Shown here: positions 7,851 to 16,474 of the stretch, piece after piece
Layout: the number at the start of each line of letters is the position of its first letter
How positions within the stretch are numbered: the stretch's first letter is position 1
NCBI RefSeq assembly: GCF_003012745.1
Contig: NZ_PXYK01000010.1
Span: forward strand, 1 to 64,000
Direction of reading: 5' to 3'
Source: Kumtagia ephedrae
GTDB taxonomy: Bacteria > Pseudomonadota > Alphaproteobacteria > Rhizobiales > Rhizobiaceae
Length of the DNA: 64,000 nucleotides
Program-made: the position numbers and the translations under genes
The notes under the pieces: generated by a model
What the model was told of the DNA's origin: nothing
The model's input: only the letters and a program-made list of their open reading frames with translations
Database searches by the model: none

Positions 7851-8792
7851 ATGCTCCTCGGTCGCACCGCCAACGGCCTCTACTGGATGAACCGCTACAT
7901 CGAGCGGGCGGAGAACATGGCGCGGCTGCTCGACGCCGGGCTGCGCATGGCGCTGACGCGCACGGCGAGCTCGGCCGAGGAGTGGAACTCCGTCGTCGTC
8001 AGCGCCGGCTGCGACGTCGCCTTCCGCAACCGCCATCCGGAGGTCTCTGCCACCGCCGTCGCCGACTTCCTGCTGCGCGACGTCACCAATCCCTCGAGCG
8101 TGCTGGCCTCGATCGAGACGGCGCGCGGCAATGCCCGCATGGTGCGCACGGCGCTGACGCGCGAGACCTGGGAGAGCATCAACGAAGCCTGGATGGCGAT
8201 GAGGCGGGTGCTGGCCAGGCCGGTCGACGAGCGCGACCTGCCGAGCGTGCTCGACACCATCAAGCGGGAGACCGCACAGATCCGCGGCACCTTCCACGGC
8301 ACCATGCTGCGCAACGAGATCTTCGATTTCGCCCAGCTCGGCACCTTCATCGAGCGTGCCGACAACACGGCGCGCATTCTCGACGTCAAATATTACGTGC
8401 TTTTGCCGTCGATCCACTGGGTCGGCTCGTCGCTCGACAACTACCAGTGGGAATCGATCCTGCGCTCGGTGTCGGCGCACCGCTCCTACCGCTGGGTGTA
8501 CGAGGCCGACTACCGGCCGACCAACATCGCCGAATACCTGATCCTCGACGCCCGCATGCCGCGCTCGCTCGCCTTCTGCTACCGCAACCTGGCCGACAGC
8601 CTGCGCTATCTCGAGGAAGCCTACGGCATCCGCCACGCCTGCCACGACACGCTGGCCGCGACGACGGCGAAACTGAAGGGCGCGACGATCAAGCAGATAT
8701 TCGATTCAGGACTGCACGAGTTCCTCACCGCCTTCATCCAGGACAACAACCGCCTCGGCGACGAGGTCGCCCGCAGCTATCGGTTCTACTGA
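7851..8792 (+). CDS. Alpha-E domain protein (DUF403)
   Basis: 313 residues, almost all predicted helix. The diagnostic opening MLLGRTANGLYWMNRYIERA is followed by ENMARLLDAGLRM, and later FAQLGTFIERADNTARILD repeats the E-R-A-x-N-x-A-R theme that names the family. Members are always encoded near circularly permuted ATP-grasp ligases and transglutaminases and probably act as a scaffold or partner. The stop overlaps the next start as TGATG, which indicates translational coupling with the transglutaminase. Confidence 0.92.
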   Translation: MLLGRTANGLYWMNRYIERAENMARLLDAGLRMALTRTASSAEEWNSVVVSAGCDVAFRNRHPEVSATAVADFLLRDVTNPSSVLASIETARGNARMVRTALTRETWESINEAWMAMRRVLARPVDERDLPSVLDTIKRETAQIRGTFHGTMLRNEIFDFAQLGTFIERADNTARILDVKYYVLLPSIHWVGSSLDNYQWESILRSVSAHRSYRWVYEADYRPTNIAEYLILDARMPRSLAFCYRNLADSLRYLEEAYGIRHACHDTLAATTAKLKGATIKQIFDSGLHEFLTAFIQDNNRLGDEVARSYRFY

Positions 8793-9586
8793 TGCGGCTG
8801 AAGATCACCCATCGCACGGAATACAGCTACGACGTACCGGTCCAGTACGGGCTGCAGCGGCTGCGCCTAGTGCCGCAGAGCGGGCCGACGCAGGCGGTGG
8901 TGTCCTGGGCCCTCGAAATCGCAGGCGCGCGCGAAGAGGTCCGCTTCGCCGACCAGTTCGGCAACGAGACGCGGCTGGTCAGCGTCGAGGGCGAGCCGCA
9001 CGGCGTGTCGGTGGAAGCCGGCGGCATCGTCGAGACCTTCGACACCTCCGGCATCGTCGGCCCGCATCAGGGGTTTGCGCCGCTCTGGCTGTTCGCCCGC
9101 GAGACCGCGCTGACCGTGGCGGCGGACGGCATCGCTGCGCTGGCCGACGCGGTCGCGCCGGCGAGCGAGGTCGACAGGCTGCACGCGCTGATGGACGCCG
9201 TCGCCGATAAGGTCGCATACGTGCCCGGCTCCACCCACGCCGGCACAAATGCAGAGGAAGCGATAGCGCTGGGCAAGGGCGTGTGCCAGGATCAGGCGCA
9301 TGTCTTCATCGCCGCCGCTCGCCGGCTCGGCTATCCCGCCCGTTACGTCAGCGGCTACCTGCTGCTCGACGGCACGGTCGACCAGGTCGCCAGCCACGCC
9401 TGGGCGGAAGCGCATGTCGAGGCGCTCGGCTGGGTCGCATTCGACGTCGCCAACCGCATCTCGCCGGACGAGCGCTACGTGCGCCTGGCGGTCGGGCGCG
9501 ACTACCGCGAGGCGATGCCGGTTTCCGGCATTCGGCTGGGACAGGCGGCGGAAGCGCTTGCGGTCCACATCACGGTGGAGCAGTAA
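8792..9586 (+). CDS. Transglutaminase-like cysteine protease/amidase
   Basis: 264 residues. An N-terminal beta domain begins MRLKITHRTEYSYDVPVQYG. The transglutaminase core shows the full triad: Cys165 in GKGVCQDQAH, His202 in ASHAWAEAHVE and Asp218 in VAFDVANR. In bacteria these proteins act as proteases or amidases, not cross-linkers. It is third in the ATP-grasp/alpha-E/Anbu set, with a one-base overlap upstream and 30 bases to the Anbu start. Together with the ATP-grasp ligase it suggests a system that makes and breaks an amide-linked peptide. It has no signal peptide, so it is probably cytosolic. Confidence 0.92.
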   Translation: MRLKITHRTEYSYDVPVQYGLQRLRLVPQSGPTQAVVSWALEIAGAREEVRFADQFGNETRLVSVEGEPHGVSVEAGGIVETFDTSGIVGPHQGFAPLWLFARETALTVAADGIAALADAVAPASEVDRLHALMDAVADKVAYVPGSTHAGTNAEEAIALGKGVCQDQAHVFIAAARRLGYPARYVSGYLLLDGTVDQVASHAWAEAHVEALGWVAFDVANRISPDERYVRLAVGRDYREAMPVSGIRLGQAAEALAVHITVEQ

Positions 9587-9616
9587 TCCCCGCGAACGTT
9601 ACGCGGAATCACGCTT

Positions 9617-10351
9617 ATGACCTATTGCGTCGGCCTCAAGATCGAACGCGGGCTCGTCTTCATGTCGGACACCCGTACCAATGCCGGCATCGATTCCATC
9701 TCGACCTTCCGCAAGATGCATGTGTGGGAGCGGCCGGGCGAGCGCGTCGTCGTGCTGATGTCGGCCGGCAATCTCGCCACCACGCAGAACGTGATCAGCC
9801 TGCTCAACGGCCGTGCCAAGCCGCTGGAGGAGCGCAAGGCCGCCGTGCTGGAGACGCCGTCCATGTATCAGACGGCGAAGCTGATCGGCGACACGGTGAA
9901 GGAGGTCATCCACGATTCGAGCCCGGCCGGCCAGAAGGCGGACAGCTACTTCAACGCCTCCTTCATTCTCGGCGGCCAGATCCGCGGCTCCGAGCCGCGG
10001 CTGTTCATGATCTATCCCGAAGGCAACTTCATCGAATCGACCGACGACACGCCGTTCTTCCAGGTCGGCGAGACCAAATACGGAAAGCCGATCATCGTCA
10101 GGACCTACGACCGTGCCATGAGCTTCGCCGAGGCGGTGAAGCTGCTCATCGTCTCCTTCGATTCCACCTTGCGCTCCAACCTGTCGGTCGGCCTGCCGCT
10201 CGACCTGCTGTTCTACGAGGCGAACAAGTACAAGGTCGGCGTGCAGAAGCGCATCGGCCAGGACGATCCGTATTACCGCACGGTGTCGGAAGGCTGGTCC
10301 GACGCCCTGAAGAACGCCTTCAAGAGCCTGCCCGACTTTCCGGAGAAATAG
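9617..10351 (+). CDS. Anbu proteasome-like Ntn hydrolase
   Basis: 244 residues, the usual Anbu length. The start MTYCVGLKIERG places Thr directly after the initiator Met, so Met removal exposes the catalytic Thr1. Asp17 (MSDTRTNAG) and Lys32 (TFRKM) of the mature chain match the proteasome beta-subunit triad. Anbu (ancestral beta subunit, also called BPH-type) forms open helical or ring assemblies in the cytosol, and its natural substrate is unknown. Its place after the ATP-grasp, alpha-E and transglutaminase genes is the conserved Anbu neighbourhood. Confidence 0.93.
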   Translation: MTYCVGLKIERGLVFMSDTRTNAGIDSISTFRKMHVWERPGERVVVLMSAGNLATTQNVISLLNGRAKPLEERKAAVLETPSMYQTAKLIGDTVKEVIHDSSPAGQKADSYFNASFILGGQIRGSEPRLFMIYPEGNFIESTDDTPFFQVGETKYGKPIIVRTYDRAMSFAEAVKLLIVSFDSTLRSNLSVGLPLDLLFYEANKYKVGVQKRIGQDDPYYRTVSEGWSDALKNAFKSLPDFPEK

Positions 10352-10516
10352 GCCGGGACAGACCGGCAAACGGTGTTCGGCGGGTAGGGCAGGGGGACTG
10401 CACAGGCGCGGGGCACCGTGGACAGGCGCTCGCAAATTATGCACGATGCGTCGCGCGAGGGCAGGGCACGAGCGCTTGTTCAGTGTCCGCCGCCGGCGGC
10501 GTCTGCGGGTCGGCAG

Positions 10517-10532
10517 TGGCATGCGGCTTGCA
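10517..10532 (+). promoter_or_regulatory. Candidate sigma-54 (-24/-12) promoter
   Basis: TGGCATGCGGCTTGCA has the required GG and GC exactly ten bases apart and matches the consensus TGGCAC-N5-TTGCA with one change. It sits 63 bases before the ABC substrate-binding gene, in the only long gap upstream of this operon. Sigma-54 control would fit nitrogen-source uptake. It was found by eye, and no enhancer site was identified. Confidence 0.5.
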
Positions 10533-10594
10533 TCGCGGATTGACGGATTGCAGCAGTGCCGCGCGGCATGCGCGGCCGACGAGGGGTGGTGTCG

Positions 10595-11599
10595 ATGAAC
10601 GGAAATCTCGCGAAAATCTCGGTCGCGCTCGCGGCTCTTGCCGCGTCGGCCTATGGCGCTGTTGCCGCCGAGAAAGTCACCTTCATGACCAATTGGCTCG
10701 CCCAGGCCGAGCATGGCGGCTACTACCAGGCAGTCGCCGACGGTACCTACGCCGCCTGCGGCCTCGAGGTCACCATCCAGCAGGGCGGCCCGCAGGTCAG
10801 CGGCCGGCCGCTGTTGCTTGCCGGCAAGATCGACTTCTACATGGGCGGCAATCTGCAGCAGGCGTTCGACGCGGTCGCCCAGAACATCCCGCTGCGCGTC
10901 GTCGCCGCCTCCTTCCAGAAGGAGCCGCAGGTGGTCATGTCGCACCCGGGGCAGGGCCTCGATACGTGGGAGGAACTGCCCAAGGCCGAGCAGTACATCA
11001 TCGGCGACGAGGGGGCGCAGAGCTTCCTCCTGTGGATGGCGACCGAATACGGCTTCGACGTCTCCAGGCGCGTGCCCTATACCTTCAATCCGGCCCCGTT
11101 CCTCGCCAACAAGAAGTCGATCCAGCAGGGCTACGTCACCTCCGAGCCTTTTGCGATCGAGAGGGAGGGCGGCTTCGTGCCGAACCAGTTCCTGCTCGCC
11201 GACTACGGCTACAACACCTATGCGACGACGATCGAGGCGATGCAGAAGACGATCGACGAGCGCCCCGAGGTGGTCCAATGCTTCGTCGATGGCTCTGCCA
11301 AGGGCTGGTACAGCTATCTTTACGGCGACAACAAGGCCGCCAACGAGATGATCAAGAAGGACAATCCCGACATCACCGACGAGCAGATCGCCTTCTCGAT
11401 CGCGCAGATGAAGAAGTTCGGCATCGTCGATTCCGGCGATGCCGAAAAGCTCGGCATCGGCGCCATGACCGACGAGCACATCCAGAGTTTTTACGACAAG
11501 ATGGTCAAGGCCAAGGTGCTGCCGGAAGGCATCGACATCAAGAAGTCCTACACGCTGCAGTTCGTGAACAAGGGCGTGGGGCTCGATCTCAAGCAGTAG
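10595..11599 (+). CDS. ABC transporter periplasmic binding protein, NMT1/THI5 type
   Basis: 334 residues with a signal peptide (about residues 1-25, ending YGAVAAEK). The fold opens with VTFMTNWLAQAEHGGYYQA, the NMT1/THI5-like pattern of proteins that bind pyrimidines, riboflavin-like or other N-heterocyclic ligands. A later FLLWMATEYGF region lies in the second lobe. The ribosome site gaggggtgg precedes ATG 10595. An ATPase and a permease follow, then a cytosine-deaminase-like enzyme, so a nitrogen heterocycle is a reasonable substrate guess. The actual ligand is unknown. Confidence 0.88.
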   Translation: MNGNLAKISVALAALAASAYGAVAAEKVTFMTNWLAQAEHGGYYQAVADGTYAACGLEVTIQQGGPQVSGRPLLLAGKIDFYMGGNLQQAFDAVAQNIPLRVVAASFQKEPQVVMSHPGQGLDTWEELPKAEQYIIGDEGAQSFLLWMATEYGFDVSRRVPYTFNPAPFLANKKSIQQGYVTSEPFAIEREGGFVPNQFLLADYGYNTYATTIEAMQKTIDERPEVVQCFVDGSAKGWYSYLYGDNKAANEMIKKDNPDITDEQIAFSIAQMKKFGIVDSGDAEKLGIGAMTDEHIQSFYDKMVKAKVLPEGIDIKKSYTLQFVNKGVGLDLKQ

Positions 11600-11639
11600 G
11601 GCCGCTGCATCGCGACGGGAAGCGGATCAGAATGCCACG

Positions 11640-12473
11640 ATGACGGTATCGACGGCCGGAATGAAGCGTGACGGCCCGATGCCGGACGACGAAGGCGAGC
11701 CGCTGCTGATCCTGCGCAATGTCGGCAAGACCTTCTCGAACGGCGTCACCGCGCTGGCAGATGTCGACCTGACCATCCGCCAGGGCGACTTCCTCAGCCT
11801 GCTCGGACCGTCGGGTTGCGGCAAGTCGACGGTGCTCAGGCTGATCGCCGGCCTGACGACGCCGACCTCGGGTACGCTCGACTGGCGCAAGGCGCTCGGC
11901 GAGGATTGCGTCGGCTTCGTCTTCCAGGAGCCGACGCTGCTGCCCTGGGCCGATGTTTTCGACAATGTCTGGCTGCCGCTCAGGCTACGCGGCCGCTCGC
12001 GCGCCGAAGCGGCATCGGCGGTCGGTACGCTGCTGGAGCGGGTGCGGCTCACGGGATTCGAGAAGGCGATGCCGCGCGAGCTTTCCGGCGGCATGAAGAT
12101 GCGCGTCTCGATCGCGCGGGCGCTGGTCACGAAGCCGCGGCTCCTCCTGATGGACGAGCCCTTCGCCGCGCTCGACGAGATCACCCGTTTTCGCCTCAAC
12201 GACGACCTGCTCGATCTCTGGCAGGAGCAGCACTTCACCGTGGTCTTCGTCACCCACAGCGTGTTCGAGAGCGTGTTCCTGTCCAGCCGCATCGCCGTCA
12301 TGGCGGCGCGGCCGGGCCGCGTCTTCGACGAGATCGCCGTGGAGACGCCGCAGCCGCGCAGCGAGGCGTTCCGCACCTCGCCGGATTATGCCGCGCTCTG
12401 CCGGCAGGCCTCCGACGTGTTGCTCGGAGCAATCAACCAAGCCCCGGCGGGAGCGCGCAATGGCGGCCGTTGA
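11640..12473 (+). CDS. ABC transporter ATP-binding protein
   Basis: 277 residues. Walker A is GPSGCGKST, the Q loop is FQEPTLLPW, the signature is LSGGMKMRVSIARAL, Walker B is LLLMDEPFAALDE and the switch His lies in VTHSVFES. The signature has Met-Lys where most have Gln-Arg, as in the nitrate/taurine/THI5 importer group. It energises import with the binding protein upstream and the permease downstream, whose start lies inside this gene (14-base overlap). Confidence 0.93.
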   Translation: MTVSTAGMKRDGPMPDDEGEPLLILRNVGKTFSNGVTALADVDLTIRQGDFLSLLGPSGCGKSTVLRLIAGLTTPTSGTLDWRKALGEDCVGFVFQEPTLLPWADVFDNVWLPLRLRGRSRAEAASAVGTLLERVRLTGFEKAMPRELSGGMKMRVSIARALVTKPRLLLMDEPFAALDEITRFRLNDDLLDLWQEQHFTVVFVTHSVFESVFLSSRIAVMAARPGRVFDEIAVETPQPRSEAFRTSPDYAALCRQASDVLLGAINQAPAGARNGGR

Positions 12474-13320
12474 AGAACGGCGCTCCGCTGCCCTCGCGCT
12501 CGATCCCGAGGAGGCGCGGCGCGCCCGCGGCGCCCGGCTGGAAAGGGTCGGCCGGTGGCTGCTGCCCATCCTCATCATGGTCGCCGCCGTGTGGCTGTGG
12601 GACCGCCTCTGCGTGTGGAACGAGATCCCGCGATACATCCTGCCGCGCCCGGGCGTGGTCGCAGCGACGCTGATAACCGACCGGGCGCTGCTGTTCTCGT
12701 CGCTGCTGGTGACGCTGCGCATCACCTTCCTCAGTCTGCTGCTGGCCGTGTTCGGCGGCGTCGGCCTGGCGATCCTGTTCACCCAGTCGAAATGGGTGGA
12801 AATGTCGTTCTTTCCCTTCGCCATCGTCTTGCAGGTGACGCCGATCGTGGCGATCTTTCCGCTGATCAACATCTATGTCGACAACCAGACCGCGAAACTG
12901 CTGCTCTGTTCATGGATCGTCGCTTTCTTCCCCATCCTCTCCAACACGACGCTCGGCCTGAATTCCGTCGACCGCAACCTGCTCGACCTGTTCCGCCTCA
13001 ACGGCGCCTCGCGCTGGCAGCAGTTGCGACTGCTCAAGCTGCCGGCGGCGATGCCCTATTTCCTCGGCGGCCTGAAGATCGCCGGCGGCCTGTCGCTGAT
13101 CGGCGCGGTGGTGGCGGAGTTCGTCGCGGGCGCGTCCGGCCAGTCGTCGGGGCTCGCCTCGCGGATCATCGAGGCCGGCTACCGGCTGAACGCGCCGCGC
13201 CTGTTCGCCGCGCTGTTCCTGATCTCGCTCACAGGCATCCTGATCTTCCTGGCGCTGTCGCTGGTGTCGCACCTCGCCCTGCGGCGCTGGCACGAAAGCG
13301 CGCTGTCGGCGGAACGGTGA
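12460..13320 (+). CDS. ABC transporter permease
   Basis: 286 residues with about six membrane segments (first near 26-42, WLLPILIMVAAVWLWD). The cytoplasmic EAA-like loop reads DLFRLNGASRWQQLRLLKLP, which contacts the ATPase. It is a member of the SsuC/TauC/ThiX-type inner-membrane permeases. ATG 12460 overlaps the ATPase gene, indicating coupled translation. A palindromic repeat (13351-13520) separates it from the amidohydrolase gene. Confidence 0.92.
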   Translation: MAAVEERRSAALALDPEEARRARGARLERVGRWLLPILIMVAAVWLWDRLCVWNEIPRYILPRPGVVAATLITDRALLFSSLLVTLRITFLSLLLAVFGGVGLAILFTQSKWVEMSFFPFAIVLQVTPIVAIFPLINIYVDNQTAKLLLCSWIVAFFPILSNTTLGLNSVDRNLLDLFRLNGASRWQQLRLLKLPAAMPYFLGGLKIAGGLSLIGAVVAEFVAGASGQSSGLASRIIEAGYRLNAPRLFAALFLISLTGILIFLALSLVSHLALRRWHESALSAER

Positions 13321-13350
13321 TGATGAGAGTGGACAATTGTTGGCCTGCGC

Positions 13351-13520
13351 TTCGTCGCCCCCCCCTCTGTCCTGCCGGACATCTCCCCCGCAAGGGGGGA
13401 GATTTGCAGTTCCGCTCTGGGCGCTTCTCCTACCGCGCTGGTGATTTGCGAAGCACACGCGGCCGGCTAATCTCCCCCCTTGCGGGGGAGATGTCCGGCA
13501 GGACAGAGGGGGGTGCGAAG
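13351..13520 (+). repeat. Family A palindromic element, full copy
   Basis: The arms are long inverted repeats: TCTGTCCTGCCGGACATCTC on the left and its complement on the right, ending in cccccc/gggggg and gtgcgaag. A second nested stem, CCCCCGCAAGGGGG, lies in each arm. About 65 bases of variable sequence sit in the centre. It resembles the short non-coding palindromes scattered through Mesorhizobium-type genomes, with the architecture of a miniature inverted-repeat element. It contains no gene. Confidence 0.85.
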
Positions 13521-13549
13521 GGACGCGGCCTGTCCTTGCGGCAGCCAGC

Positions 13550-14878
13550 ATGACCGACCTCCTCATTCCCACCTCCGGCTGGTACGTGCTCGGCAATGCC
13601 CGGCTGCACGGCTCGCTGACGCCCGGCCTCGACGGGCCGTTCGACCGCGACGGCTTCGCGCTGGTCGACATCGCCATCGCCGACGGCAAGGTCACGGGCA
13701 TCGCCGCCCGCGGCGAGCGGCCGGCGCCGCCGCGCAGCATCGACCTCGCCGGCCGGATCGTGCTGCCCTGCTTCGTCGACTGCCACACCCATGTCGACAA
13801 GGGCCATATCTGGCCGCGCATGCCCAATCCCGACGGCTCCTTCGCCGGCGCGCTCGGCGCCGTCGGCGCCGACCGGCTGGTGCACTGGAACGCCGCCGAC
13901 GTCGCCCGCCGCATGGATTTCTCGCTGCGCACCGCCTATGCGCATGGGACCAAGGCCCTGCGCACCCATCTCGACTCGGTCGCGCCGCAGGAGACAATTT
14001 CCTGGCCGGTCTTCGAAGAAATGCGGGACGAGTGGCGTGGCCGCATCGACCTGCAGGCGGCGAGCCTGATCGGCATCGAAGGCGTCCGCGAGGCGGCCTG
14101 GTTCGAGACGCTGGCGCGCCGCGTGGCGGCGGCAAAAGCCGTGCTCGGCGCCGTCACCTACATGCTGCCCGATCTGGAGCCACTGCTCGACCGCGTCTTC
14201 CGCACCGCGATCGAATTCGGCCTCGACCTCGATTTCCACGCCGACGAGACCGGCGATCTCGCCGCCGTGTCGCTGCGCAGGATTGCCGAGGCTGCCCTCA
14301 GACACCGCTTCGGGGGAAAAATCCTGGTCGGCCATTGCTGCGCGCTGTCGCGCCAGCCGGACGGCGAGGTCCTGGAAACGCTCGACAAGGTCGCCGCGGC
14401 AGGCATCGCCGTGGTGTCGCTGCCCATGTGCAATCTTTTCCTGCAGGACCGCCGGCACGACGGCACCACGCCGCGCTGGCGCGGGGTGACGCTGCTGCAC
14501 GAGATGAAGGCGCGGGGCATTCCCGTCGCCGTCGCCTCAGACAACACGCGCGATCCGTTCTACGCCTATGGTGACCTCGACATGCTGGAGGTCTACCGCA
14601 TGGCGACGCGCATCCTGCATTTCGATCATCCCGTCGGCGACTGGCCGAAGACGGTCGCGGCGACGCCGGCCGAAATCATGGGCGTCGATGCGGGCCGGCT
14701 CGCCGTCGGCTCTCCAGCCGATCTGGTGATCTTCAAGGGCAGGAGCTGGACGGAACTGTTGTCGCGGCCCGAATCCGACCGCATCGTGGTGCGCGACGGG
14801 CGGGCGATCGAGCGCAGCATCCCGGACTATTGCGAACTCGACGAGCTGATGGGAAGCGCATGGACATCGAAGCCCTGA
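13550..14878 (+). CDS. Amidohydrolase, cytosine-deaminase-like
   Basis: 442 residues of the metal-dependent amidohydrolase superfamily. Metal-site motifs in order are DCHTHVDKG (near residue 80), DFHADETGD, VGHCCAL and SDNTRDPFY with the final Asp. HVDKG and the HADE motif are the CodA (cytosine deaminase) pattern, so a hydrolytic deamination of a cyclic amidine or N-heterocycle is likely. Coding sequence overlaps the next gene by 19 bases. With the NMT1/THI5-type importer upstream it suggests that an imported heterocycle is opened or deaminated here. The exact substrate is not determined. Confidence 0.85.
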   Translation: MTDLLIPTSGWYVLGNARLHGSLTPGLDGPFDRDGFALVDIAIADGKVTGIAARGERPAPPRSIDLAGRIVLPCFVDCHTHVDKGHIWPRMPNPDGSFAGALGAVGADRLVHWNAADVARRMDFSLRTAYAHGTKALRTHLDSVAPQETISWPVFEEMRDEWRGRIDLQAASLIGIEGVREAAWFETLARRVAAAKAVLGAVTYMLPDLEPLLDRVFRTAIEFGLDLDFHADETGDLAAVSLRRIAEAALRHRFGGKILVGHCCALSRQPDGEVLETLDKVAAAGIAVVSLPMCNLFLQDRRHDGTTPRWRGVTLLHEMKARGIPVAVASDNTRDPFYAYGDLDMLEVYRMATRILHFDHPVGDWPKTVAATPAEIMGVDAGRLAVGSPADLVIFKGRSWTELLSRPESDRIVVRDGRAIERSIPDYCELDELMGSAWTSKP

Positions 14879-16248
14879 AACGCGAGCTCGACGGCATCAG
14901 GATCGAGGACAATCCGGCGATCGTCCAGCAGAGGAGCCGCGACTTCTACTGGTACAGCCCGGTGCTGAAGCGGCAGCTCGAGCATGTAACCGGCGATCTC
15001 ATCGTCTCGCCGAAGGACGAGGCCGAGGTGGTCCGCGTGCTCGCCGCCTGCTTTTCGCACGGCGTTCCGGTGACGCCGCGCGGCACCGGCACCGGCAATT
15101 ACGGCCAGGCCATGCCGCTGTCTGGCGGCGTGGTGCTGTCGCTGGCCGAGATGAACGAGGTCCGCGCCATCGCGCCCGGCCGGGTGGTGTGCGGGCCGGG
15201 CGCCATCCTCGCCGATATCGACCGGGCGACGAAAGCCCATTCGGCACAGGAGCTTCGCCTGCATCCTTCGACCTATAACACCGCTTCCATCGGCGGCTTC
15301 ATCGCCGGCGGCTCCGGCGGCGTCGGCTCGATCAATTTCGGCGGCCTGCGCGATTTCGGCAACGTCATCCGGCTGCGCGTCGTCACCATGGAAGCCGATC
15401 CGAAGGTTTTGGAGCTGAGCGGCGAGGACCTGCACAAGGTCACCCACGCCTACGGCACCAACGGCATCATCACCGAGGTGGAGATGCCGCTTGCCGCCGC
15501 CTATGACTGGGTCGACGTCATCGTCGGCTTCGACCGGTTTTCCGACGCCGCCCGCTACGGCAATGCGCTCGCCTGCCAGGACGGCATCCTGACCAAGCTG
15601 ATCACGCCGGTCGCCGCGCCCGCGCCCTGGCTCTATTTCAAGCGCCATCAGAAATTCCTGCACGAAGGCCTGAGCGTCGTCGTCTGCATGGTGGCGCCGC
15701 ACGCGCTCGACGCTTTCCGCGCCTTCACCCGGCGCGAGAGGGGCAAGGTGATCTTCGACGCCTCGCTGGTGGAGGACAGGAAAGGCCTGCCGCCCGCCTA
15801 CGAGCTCGCCTGGAACCACACGACGCTGAGGGCGCTGCGCGTCGACCCGTCCATCACCTACCTGCAGTCGCTCTATCCCTTCCCCCACCAGCTCGACCTG
15901 GTGGAGAGGGTCGACGGCCTGTTCCCCGAGGTCACCTCGCATCTCGAATTCGTGCGCTTCGACGGCAACATCACCTGCTTCGGCCTGCCGCTGGTGAAGT
16001 TCACCACCGAGCAGCGGCTGGACGAGATCGTCCGCCTCTACGAGGACAATGGCTGCCCGATCTTCAACCCGCACCGCTACACGCTGGAGGAGGGCGGCAT
16101 GAAGCAGACCGACGAGATCCAGCTCGCCTTCAAGCGCCGGGCCGACCCGCAGGGCCTGCTCAACCCGGGAAAAATGATCGCCTGGGAGAATCCGGGTTAC
16201 GACTACCGGTCAGGGAAAACATTCCTATTCAAGGGGCTGGAGCGATGA
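14860..16248 (+). CDS. FAD-linked oxidase (glycolate oxidase GlcD-like)
   Basis: 462 residues. The PCMH-type FAD-binding domain shows VTPRGTGTGNYGQAMPLSGG and SIGGFIAGGSGGVGSINFGG, and the C-terminus ends QGLLNPGKMIAW, the typical FAD-oxidase C domain. Such enzymes oxidise 2-hydroxy acids or similar substrates and pass electrons to quinone or a partner. Its start is inside the amidohydrolase gene, so the two are co-translated. Inference: it carries out a redox step in the same catabolic route. The substrate is unknown. Confidence 0.87.
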   Translation: MDIEALKRELDGIRIEDNPAIVQQRSRDFYWYSPVLKRQLEHVTGDLIVSPKDEAEVVRVLAACFSHGVPVTPRGTGTGNYGQAMPLSGGVVLSLAEMNEVRAIAPGRVVCGPGAILADIDRATKAHSAQELRLHPSTYNTASIGGFIAGGSGGVGSINFGGLRDFGNVIRLRVVTMEADPKVLELSGEDLHKVTHAYGTNGIITEVEMPLAAAYDWVDVIVGFDRFSDAARYGNALACQDGILTKLITPVAAPAPWLYFKRHQKFLHEGLSVVVCMVAPHALDAFRAFTRRERGKVIFDASLVEDRKGLPPAYELAWNHTTLRALRVDPSITYLQSLYPFPHQLDLVERVDGLFPEVTSHLEFVRFDGNITCFGLPLVKFTTEQRLDEIVRLYEDNGCPIFNPHRYTLEEGGMKQTDEIQLAFKRRADPQGLLNPGKMIAWENPGYDYRSGKTFLFKGLER

Positions 16249-16260
16249 AGAGCACAACGC

Positions 16261-16463
16261 CCTCCCTCCCCCTCAAGGGGAGGGTGGCCGCGAAGCGGCC
16301 GGGTGGGGTCGTCGCGGCAGCGCTCTACGCCAAGGTGCGCAAGACCTTGCGCCGGCAAACCTCCGCGGCCGTCTCCGCTCGACGTGGAGGAGCGCCGAGA
16401 CAGGCGGCAACGCCCCCAGCCCAATCCGCTTCGCGGATCGACCCTCCCCTCGAGGGGGAGGGA
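16261..16463 (+). repeat. Family B palindromic element, intergenic copy
   Basis: The left end is CCTCCCCCTCAAGGGGAGGG followed by GGCCGCGAAGCGGCC and GGTGGGGTC. The right end is the inverse: CGCTTCGCGG, then ACCCTCCCCTCGAGGGGGAG. The centre is about 110 variable bases. It lies between the FAD oxidase and the first flavodoxin-like gene, inside the operon, and may influence mRNA stability. Small open frames across it are repeat translation, not genes. Confidence 0.85.
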
Positions 16464-16474
16464 AAGAACCGTCC

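Noticed and set aside
10352-10594. TPP riboswitch before the NMT1/THI5-type importer
   Set aside because: I looked for the CUGAGA and ACCUG core boxes and did not find them; the gap instead has a sigma-54-like promoter.
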